Of a stretch of DNA of 6,024 nt, positions 1-6,024 are shown piece after piece; the stretch's first letter is position 1, and every line of letters begins with the position of its first letter. The notes under the pieces are model-generated. The model did no database searches. It was not told the origin of the DNA and worked only from the letters and a program-made list of their open reading frames with translations. The stretch is from Alphaproteobacteria bacterium (GTDB lineage Bacteria; Pseudomonadota; Alphaproteobacteria; Rhizobiales; Xanthobacteraceae), in the NCBI GenBank assembly GCA_005884855.1, contig VAZS01000278.1, positions 1-6,024 of the forward strand, written 5' to 3'. Position numbers and translations under genes: made by a program.

Positions 1-1801
<1,801 letters not shown>

Positions 1802-1824
1802 GACCTCATGCGGCGCCGTCGATG

Positions 1825-1856
1825 AAGAAGGCCGCCTCGGGGCGGCCTTCTTTTTT
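1825..1856 (+). terminator. Rho-independent terminator of groEL
   Basis: A perfect 12-bp stem (AAGAAGGCCGCC at 1825-1836, GGCGGCCTTCTT at 1841-1852) closes on a TCGG tetraloop. The T-run extends to 1856. It starts 23 bases after the groEL stop and is a textbook intrinsic terminator. Confidence 0.95.
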
Positions 1857-1895
1857 GGAGAAAAAGTTCTACCGTAACGGCCGATTCTTGTTCTC

Positions 1896-1900
1896 GAGGA
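1896..1900 (+). promoter_or_regulatory. Ribosome binding site of the 1907 gene
   Basis: GAGGA ends 6 bases before the ATG at 1907. It supports that start over any internal one, as does the signal peptide that begins there. Confidence 0.7.
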
Positions 1901-1906
1901 ATTGAT

Positions 1907-3103
1907 ATGCGCGCGGTTCTGTTCTGGCTGATAGGTCTGATGACGGCTGCGCCAGATCTCGCTTTTGCTCAAATCAAGCTCGCTCCGAAAGCTGCGCCGA
2001 ACGTCAACGAAACCAGGTATTTCACCTCCATGGACGGCTTGATGGACGGCAATGCGGACGTCGTCCTGAAGGAAACGCGCCAGGGCAAAACGGTCACTTC
2101 GGCGGTGCTCGACGTCTGCTATCCTGCCGAGAAAGGCTCAGCGCGCAAGGACCGGTTCGTCGCCAATCTCGCGCTCAACGGTCAGAGCATGACCGGCACC
2201 GCGCAAACCATCACCGACAAATTGCCGGTCACGATCAAACTGCAGCGCAAGCCGACTGGCGACACCTTCGAGTTCAAAGGTCAGATCAGTGTCGGTCAGG
2301 CCGTGACCGAAGTCGCCTCGTCCGACAATTCCGACCTCAGTGAAAAAGAATTCAAGGATAACCAGACCATCGATGACGGCATCCACGCGGCGCCAAAGGA
2401 CTTTACCACAGTCTCTCCGGAATCGATCGGAGTGAGGCTAAAGCTGGATGCGGTGCTGGAGTTCCTGAGAGCGCTGAGGGGACAGGACCTGGAGGTTTCG
2501 CTCAACAGTCTCACCGTCAGCTGCGATGCGTTGCGGACGGGCGAGCAGACCATCACCTTGTCGGCGGATCCCGATCGCGCCGCCGCCCTGATTGCGAAGT
2601 TCAAGTCGCAGCCGGGTGTGGTCGCGGCGGGTTGGACCAGCGGCATCGTGGACATGGAGCGCTCGATCCGATTTGGGGCCGCGGAATGGCGCAACCGCGA
2701 CAAGATCGACAAGGACAAGCTCGCAACCGCAATCAGCCGCGTCCTGGCCAAAACGCTTGCGGCCAAATCCTCGTCCTCGGCTTGGAGTGCCAATACCGGC
2801 GCGCTCAAACTGTCGTTCAAGCGACCGAGCCCGCTCTTCCCTGCGCTGGACCTCACCGAGACGGTTGAAATCACAGCCTTGGTGGCCGCCGATAAACCCG
2901 GCGTGTCTGAGAGCCTGATGCTATGGATCGGCAATCCCGTCATTTCAACCGCGGACGAAACCGCGGGCGCGAAACTGAATTTGGCCGAGGAGGCCAGCGG
3001 CGATGAGGAAGGCGAGCAAAAGGACGACAACGGTTCGCTCGACGCGCTCGCAAAAGAGCTAAAAGGCCAACGCTGGGATTCGAACAAATCGGCCTGGAAA
3101 TAA
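1907..3103 (+). CDS. Exported hypothetical protein, 398 aa
   Basis: I do not recognise this family. The N-terminus is a clear Sec signal peptide: Arg2, a hydrophobic core at about residues 4-15, and a likely signal peptidase I cut after AFA (residues 19-21). The mature protein is therefore probably periplasmic or secreted; no later membrane segment is apparent. The mature part mixes beta-like stretches with charged segments. It has only two cysteines, Cys71 (LDVCYP) and Cys206 (VSCDAL), which could form a disulfide. A lysine-rich region with KIDKDKLATAISRVLAK lies near residues 267-285. The tail is acidic (EEASGDEEGEQKDD) and ends in a basic, Trp-containing segment. The gene starts 50 bases after the groEL terminator, so it either has its own promoter in that gap or depends on read-through. 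It converges on the gene at 3117-3533. The coding call is firm, from the start signals, signal peptide and length; the function is unknown. Confidence 0.85.
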   Translation: MRAVLFWLIGLMTAAPDLAFAQIKLAPKAAPNVNETRYFTSMDGLMDGNADVVLKETRQGKTVTSAVLDVCYPAEKGSARKDRFVANLALNGQSMTGTAQTITDKLPVTIKLQRKPTGDTFEFKGQISVGQAVTEVASSDNSDLSEKEFKDNQTIDDGIHAAPKDFTTVSPESIGVRLKLDAVLEFLRALRGQDLEVSLNSLTVSCDALRTGEQTITLSADPDRAAALIAKFKSQPGVVAAGWTSGIVDMERSIRFGAAEWRNRDKIDKDKLATAISRVLAKTLAAKSSSSAWSANTGALKLSFKRPSPLFPALDLTETVEITALVAADKPGVSESLMLWIGNPVISTADETAGAKLNLAEEASGDEEGEQKDDNGSLDALAKELKGQRWDSNKSAWK

Positions 3104-3116
3104 TCGCCCTAGAGCC

Positions 3117-3533
3117 TCAGTTGGTATTGAGACGAAACCGCAGCGGCTTGGCCCCGATAAACGAGACGAAATCACCCTGCCGTTTCCAAGTGGCCGCCTC
3201 GCTCAACGCCGCGACCAGATCGTCGTCGGCCTGCGCCCGCGCCGGCGCACAGGCGCGATCCTCCAGCCGGCCCGCGACAAAAATGACCGTATTGCCCGCC
3301 ACCGAGAACTGGCCCTTGCCGGCCTTGCACCAAAGTTCAAGAACGGCCTCGCCATTGTCGCCGATCTCCATGGTCGGGAGGCGCTTCGACCCGCCTTGAC
3401 GCGCCACGTCGAGCGTCATCTCAAGCCCAAACGGAAACTCGCCATCGGCGTGAGCCGGGATCGGCTGGAAGACGGTAGCGGTGATAACAAACGTTGCTGC
3501 GCCCTGCCTCACAAGATCTTTCACTGAAAACAT
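3117..3533 (-). CDS. Small exported protein with META/HslJ-like domain
   Basis: The product is 138 residues with a probable signal peptide. Basic residues at the N-terminus precede a hydrophobic stretch at about residues 12-25, with a likely cut after AHA (27-29), so it should be periplasmic. The remainder resembles the META (DUF306, HslJ-type) fold. It has an LPTMEIGDNGEAVLELWCK segment where META proteins have their GCNxF-type turn, then a beta strand, a second cysteine (Cys95 in DRACAP), an acidic stretch leading into a LVAAL helix at about 103-112, and a closing strand pair (WKRQGDFVSFIG, then LRFRL). Cys69 and Cys95 could pair. META proteins are linked to envelope stress or adhesion in some bacteria, but their molecular role is not well defined. 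The domain call is by pattern only. The start at 3533 has a well-placed ribosome binding site. The gene ends 13 bases from the convergent gene. Confidence 0.85.
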   Translation of the reverse strand: MFSVKDLVRQGAATFVITATVFQPIPAHADGEFPFGLEMTLDVARQGGSKRLPTMEIGDNGEAVLELWCKAGKGQFSVAGNTVIFVAGRLEDRACAPARAQADDDLVAALSEAATWKRQGDFVSFIGAKPLRFRLNTN

Positions 3534-3542
3534 GGAAACAAA

Positions 3543-3547
3543 TCCTC
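3543..3547 (-). promoter_or_regulatory. Ribosome binding site of the META-like gene
   Basis: On the minus strand this reads GAGGA, 9 bases before the ATG at 3533. It lies only 6 bases downstream (in the direction of transcription) of the hairpin at 3554-3586. Confidence 0.65.
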
Positions 3548-3553
3548 GAAAGC

Positions 3554-3586
3554 AAATCCCCGCGCACCATTCGGCCGCGGGGATTT
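3554..3586. terminator. Hairpin between the permease and META-like genes, probable terminator
   Basis: A perfect 11-bp inverted repeat (AAATCCCCGCG at 3554-3564, CGCGGGGATTT at 3576-3586) has an 11-base loop. Read on the minus strand, after the permease stop, it is followed by only a broken T-run (TTTGCTTT). Read on the plus strand it runs into TTTTT (3584-3588). It can therefore act in either direction. Its most likely job is to end permease transcription 25 bases past the stop. Confidence 0.7.
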
Positions 3587-3610
3587 TTATTGGCCGCCTC
3601 TGCTAAAGGT

Positions 3611-5275
3611 TTACTTCAGGACCATCTCTGTGAACGGATAGACATAGGCCTGCAGCGTGACGAGAACACCGACGAGACACGCCAGCACGATCGAGTGCAG
3701 GAATACGTAACGAAGGATCGAGCCTTCGTGACCGTACCAGTTGGTGGCGGTGGAGGCGACGACGATCGATTGCGCGTCGATCATCTTGCCCATGACGCCG
3801 CCCGACGAATTGGCGGCGCTCATCAACACCGAAGATAGCCCCAACTGTTCGGACGTGATCTTCTGCAGATTACCGAACAACACGTTGGAGGCAGTGTCCG
3901 AACCCGTCAGCGCGACGCCTAACCAGCCGAGCAGCGTTCCGAAGAAGGGATAGAGCACGCCGGTCGCGGCAAACGCCAAGCCCAGTGTCGCGTCAACACC
4001 GGACAGTCGCGTCAGCGTGCCGATCGCCAGCATGGCCGAAATCGTGATCAGCGAGATCGCGCACAGCCTTATCGTCCGGCCATATTCTGTGACCAGCCTG
4101 AGCGGCGAAAAGCCCATCAGGAAGCCGGAGATGATGGCCGCGATCAGCATGCCCGTTCCGGTGAACGACAGGTAGGTGAAGCCAAATACAGCGCCTTCCG
4201 GCGTAGGCTTCGCCGCCACTGGCGGGACCTTGTTGATCATGTTGTGCAGTTCGGGAACAGGATAATTCCAGGTGAAGATCGAGTTCGCCCAGGTCTTGAA
4301 GGCGCCGCTGCCCCAGATCAGCATCACGACGCACACGATGATCCATGGCAGCAAGGCGGTCCAGAGCTCGCCTCGCGTCAACAGCGTCTTGTCCATGGCC
4401 TTCGGCGCAGTCATCGTCGCAGCCGATTCATCCCTGCCGCGCAGCGCCGGCGACAGCCAGAGCTCCCTTGGCTGCCAAACCTTCAAGAACAGGATGAGGC
4501 AACCCATGGAGATCAGCGAAGCACCGATATCGACGATCCACGGGTTGATATAGTTCGAGATGACGAATTGCGGGATGGCGAACGACACGCCCGTGACAAG
4601 AATGGCCGGCCACACGTCCTTCATGCCCCTCCAGCCGGCGAACGCCCACACGACCCAGAACGGAACGATCAGCGAGAACACCGGCAACTGCCGCCCGACC
4701 ATCGCACCCAGAATGTAGGGATCGAGACCGGTCACTGAAGCCAGACCCTGGATTGGTGTGCCGAGCGCGCCGTAAGCCACCGGGGCGGTATTGGCGATCA
4801 GCGACAGACCGGAAGCCGCTAACGGGGAAAAACCGAGACCGATCAGAACCGACCCGGTGATTGCCACCGGCGTACCAAATCCCGAAGCACCCTCGAAGAA
4901 GGCGCCGAACGAAAACGCGATCAGCAGGAGTTGCAGGCGGCGGTCTTCAGTGACGCCGCCGACGGCGCGCTTCAACAGTTCGAACTTTCCGGTCGCGACC
5001 GTAATCTGGTAGAGAAAAATGACGTTCAGGACGATCCAACCGATGGGGAAGAACCCGGCAACGACACCGAGCAGCGATGCGCGGATCGACATTCCGGCCG
5101 GCATGGTGAAGATGAAGATCGTGATCAGGTTAGTCACGATTACCGCAATGATGGCCGCGATATGCGCCTTGACCTTGCCACTGGCAATCAGGACCAAAAG
5201 CGTGACCACCGGAATGGCTGCGGCGATCGTCGACAGCGCCGCGTTGCCAAGCGGGTTATAGATTTGATTCCACAT
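3611..5275 (-). CDS. lldP: L-lactate permease, LldP/LctP family
   Basis: This is a complete inner-membrane importer of the lactate permease (LctP) family, which takes up L-lactate, and often D-lactate and glycolate, with protons. Its 554 residues compare with 551 in E. coli LldP and align along the whole length. The start WNQIYNPLGN matches the family N-terminus. Signature segments include GAFFEGASGFGTPVAIT (124-140), NTAPVAYGALGTPI, MVGRQLP, FLGWLGVALTGSD-type sequence (LTGSD at 456-460, then TASN) and SSGGVMGKMI with the downstream SQ-type motif replaced by DAQSI. About a dozen hydrophobic helices are spread through the protein, with a hydrophilic loop around residues 275-300. No lactate dehydrogenase gene (lldD, dld or lutABC) is next to it in the window, so the exact substrate among lactate and glycolate is uncertain. 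The start is supported by a strong ribosome binding site. Two operator-like palindromes lie upstream. Confidence 0.95.
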   Translation of the reverse strand: MWNQIYNPLGNAALSTIAAAIPVVTLLVLIASGKVKAHIAAIIAVIVTNLITIFIFTMPAGMSIRASLLGVVAGFFPIGWIVLNVIFLYQITVATGKFELLKRAVGGVTEDRRLQLLLIAFSFGAFFEGASGFGTPVAITGSVLIGLGFSPLAASGLSLIANTAPVAYGALGTPIQGLASVTGLDPYILGAMVGRQLPVFSLIVPFWVVWAFAGWRGMKDVWPAILVTGVSFAIPQFVISNYINPWIVDIGASLISMGCLILFLKVWQPRELWLSPALRGRDESAATMTAPKAMDKTLLTRGELWTALLPWIIVCVVMLIWGSGAFKTWANSIFTWNYPVPELHNMINKVPPVAAKPTPEGAVFGFTYLSFTGTGMLIAAIISGFLMGFSPLRLVTEYGRTIRLCAISLITISAMLAIGTLTRLSGVDATLGLAFAATGVLYPFFGTLLGWLGVALTGSDTASNVLFGNLQKITSEQLGLSSVLMSAANSSGGVMGKMIDAQSIVVASTATNWYGHEGSILRYVFLHSIVLACLVGVLVTLQAYVYPFTEMVLK

Positions 5276-5281
5276 TTGCGG

Positions 5282-5290
5282 TTCCTCCCC
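5282..5290 (-). promoter_or_regulatory. Strong ribosome binding site of lldP
   Basis: On the minus strand this reads GGGGAGGAA, containing GGAGG that ends 8 bases before the ATG at 5275. It is the best Shine-Dalgarno match in the window and fixes the lldP start. Confidence 0.85.
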
Positions 5291-5295
5291 ACGCC

Positions 5296-5301
5296 GTTAT
5301 A
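5296..5301 (-). promoter_or_regulatory. Candidate -10 element for lldP
   Basis: The minus strand reads TATAAC, a five-of-six match to TATAAT, about 20 bases before the lldP start codon. No good -35 lies at 16-18 bases, and the resulting leader would be very short, so this would fit only an activator-dependent promoter. A weaker alternative is TTGGTG (5394-5389) with TAGATT (5372-5367) and a 16-base spacer, overlapping the larger palindrome. Confidence 0.25.
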
Positions 5302-5323
5302 ACTGCCCCAACCAGCGTGGACG

Positions 5324-5339
5324 GTCAGGTGTACCTGGC
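5324..5339. promoter_or_regulatory. Operator-like palindrome near lldP
   Basis: The core is CAGGT-GT-ACCTG (5326-5337), with one further matching pair outside it (G5324 with C5339). It sits about 50 bases before the lldP start codon and just upstream of the candidate -10. It shares GGTGT and ACC elements with the larger palindrome further upstream, so the same regulator may bind both; that is inference. Confidence 0.35.
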
Positions 5340-5374
5340 GTGATTTCGATTGGCCGGCATGCGCGAAATCTATC

Positions 5375-5400
5375 GCGAATTTGGTACACACCAAAATCGC
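5375..5400. promoter_or_regulatory. Operator-like long palindrome upstream of lldP
   Basis: Two 11-base arms, GCGAaTTTGGT and ACCAAAaTCGC, flank a 4-base ACAC spacer. Ten of eleven positions pair; the A/A pair at 5379/5396 is the only mismatch. The TTTGGT/ACCAAA core is reminiscent of operators of the FadR/PdhR/LldR branch of GntR regulators, whose sites centre on TGGT and ACCA. Those sites usually have a 3-base rather than a 4-base spacer, so the family assignment is tentative. Its place about 100 bases upstream of a lactate permease fits a lactate-responsive regulator. Confidence 0.5.
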
Positions 5401-5450
5401 TCACAACCTCGCGCAAGTGTGCTCCGCCCCCGCCCCTCGCCGGTGCACCA

Positions 5451-5459
5451 TGCTAGAGT
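5451..5459 (+). promoter_or_regulatory. Candidate extended -10 promoter element
   Basis: TGCTAGAGT has the TGn extension and four of six matches to TATAAT. A start about 7 bases on would fall at roughly 5466, exactly where the long inverted repeat begins. There is no recognisable -35. Confidence 0.25.
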
Positions 5460-5465
5460 TGACTC

Positions 5466-5540
5466 GGAGGTGGGGACAAGCCGACGCTGCGGAGGCAGAC
5501 TAGAACTTTAGTCTACATCGCCCAATTGTCCCCATCTTTT
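5466..5540 (+). ncRNA. Candidate structured leader, attenuator or small RNA
   Basis: The sequence TGGGGACAA (5471-5479) is the exact reverse complement of TTGTCCCCA (5526-5534). The pairing extends outward to about 5467/5538 if G-U pairs are allowed, giving a stem of about 13 bp. Inside it are a second hairpin, AGACTA (5497-5502) with TAGTCT (5509-5514), and a possible third short one with GCC (5480-5482) and GGC (5494-5496). TTTT follows at 5537-5540. The fold therefore looks like a multi-branch junction closed by a terminator-like stem, 38 bases before the ABC gene start. It matches no RNA family I recognise. It could instead be a DNA-binding site or chance. Confidence 0.35.
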
Positions 5541-5562
5541 CAGAGTTTTGACGCCGTTCTCC

Positions 5563-5567
5563 GGGAG
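5563..5567 (+). promoter_or_regulatory. Ribosome binding site selecting the GTG start
   Basis: GGGAG ends 10 bases before the GTG at 5578. No ATG occurs in frame between the upstream stop TAG (5509-5511) and this point, and the TTG at 5548 has no comparable site. The GTG is therefore the best start. Confidence 0.65.
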
Positions 5568-5577
5568 ACCGCAATCT

Positions 5578-6024
5578 GTGAACAACATCCGCTCGACGCT
5601 CGCCACGGTGTGGCGGATCGCTGCTCCCTACTTCCGTTCTGAGGACAAATTAGCTGGCCGCCTGCTACTGGCGGCGGTGATCTCCATCGAACTTTCCCTG
5701 GTCCTGATCAACGTGCTGCTGAATCAGTGGAACAATCGTTTTTACAATGCGCTTCAAGAGAAGAACTGGGAGGGTTTCGTCACCGAGATCGGAATCTTTT
5801 CCGTCTTGGCGACGTTCTACATCGGCCTTTCCGTCTATCAACTTTACCTGAACCAATGGCTCCAGATCCGTTGGCGGCGCTGGATGACCTCGCACTATCT
5901 CGGCGAGTGGCTTCATAGTGCCAATCACTATCGCATGCAGCTGCGTGGCGATGCCGCCGACAATCCGGATCAGCGCATCACTGATGACGTCAAACTGTTC
6001 GTCGAGCAAACGTTGAACATTGGC
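5578..6024 (+). CDS. ABC transporter, fused permease/ATPase, YddA type (5' part)
   Basis: The first 149 codons of a gene that runs off the window. The start codon is GTG and no ATG is available. The visible part is the N-terminus of an ABC_membrane_2 domain protein of the YddA/SbmA-BacA-related group (full proteins about 560-600 residues), in which the membrane domain precedes the ATPase. Two hydrophobic segments are seen, about residues 26-48 and 68-91. Family hallmarks follow in order: LNQWNNRFYNALQEKNW (48-64), QIRWRRWMTSHYL (96-108), YRMQL (118-122) and DNPDQRI (128-134), the last an almost exact match to E. coli YddA. The nucleotide-binding domain with Walker motifs lies beyond the window and cannot be checked. 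Members export or import peptides or lipids; rhizobial BclA, a fused relative of BacA, takes up peptides. The substrate here is unknown. The gene is divergent from lldP and preceded by a structured inverted repeat. Confidence 0.9.
   Translation, partial: MNNIRSTLATVWRIAAPYFRSEDKLAGRLLLAAVISIELSLVLINVLLNQWNNRFYNALQEKNWEGFVTEIGIFSVLATFYIGLSVYQLYLNQWLQIRWRRWMTSHYLGEWLHSANHYRMQLRGDAADNPDQRITDDVKLFVEQTLNIG

Larger units (their letters stand above)
5276..5577. other. Divergent intergenic region between lldP and the ABC gene
   Basis: This 302-base stretch has no supported protein gene. Its lldP-proximal half (to about 5400) carries two operator-like palindromes and candidate -10 sequences on the minus strand. 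A C-rich section (about 5421-5441) follows. The ABC-proximal part (about 5451-5542) holds an extended -10-like sequence, a long inverted repeat with a hairpin inside it, and a short T-run before the GTG start. A 7-bp inverted repeat (GATTTCG at 5342-5348, CGAAATC at 5364-5370) lies between the two palindromes and may also contribute. Confidence 0.75.

Noticed and set aside
2296..3087. Minus-strand open frame of 263 codons inside the 1907 gene
   Set aside because: It is serine-rich, low in complexity and wholly antisense to a gene with a good ribosome site and signal peptide. It is best explained as a shadow frame.
5459..5464. TTGACT as a -35 element for the ABC gene
   Set aside because: No acceptable -10 hexamer lies 16-18 bases downstream (the sequence there is CGACGC or similar).
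5665..6009. Minus-strand open frame opposite the ABC gene
   Set aside because: The plus frame encodes clear ABC family motifs (IRWRRW, DNPDQRI), so the reverse frame is a shadow.

Overview
The window looks like chromosomal DNA from a GC-rich alphaproteobacterium of the Bradyrhizobium/Rhodopseudomonas group. That placement is an inference from the GroEL sequence, the base composition and the style of the exported hypothetical proteins; no search was run. Five protein genes are supported. One of them, at the right edge, starts with GTG and is cut off by the window end.

Layout, left to right. Positions 1-151 hold no recognisable gene and form the leader of a complete groEL (152-1801, +). A strong intrinsic terminator (1825-1856) closes groEL. 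Fifty bases later comes a gene for an exported protein of unknown function (1907-3103, +). It converges, with a 13-base gap, on a small exported META/HslJ-like protein gene (3117-3533, -). A perfect 11-bp hairpin (3554-3586) separates that gene from a complete LldP/LctP-family lactate permease gene (3611-5275, -). A 302-base divergent intergenic region (5276-5577) follows, then the first 149 codons of a YddA-type ABC transporter with fused permease and ATPase (5578 to the end, +).

The genes do not form an obvious single pathway: a cytosolic chaperonin, two exported proteins, an organic-acid importer and an ABC transporter. The most information-rich non-coding stretch is the divergent region. 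On the permease side it has two operator-like palindromes that share GGTGT and ACC elements, consistent with ligand-controlled expression of lactate uptake. On the ABC side it has a long inverted repeat enclosing a second hairpin and followed by a T-run, which could be a structured leader, an attenuator or a small RNA. I found no IS element, tRNA, rRNA, CRISPR array or phage gene, and nothing that amounts to a clearly new multi-gene system.
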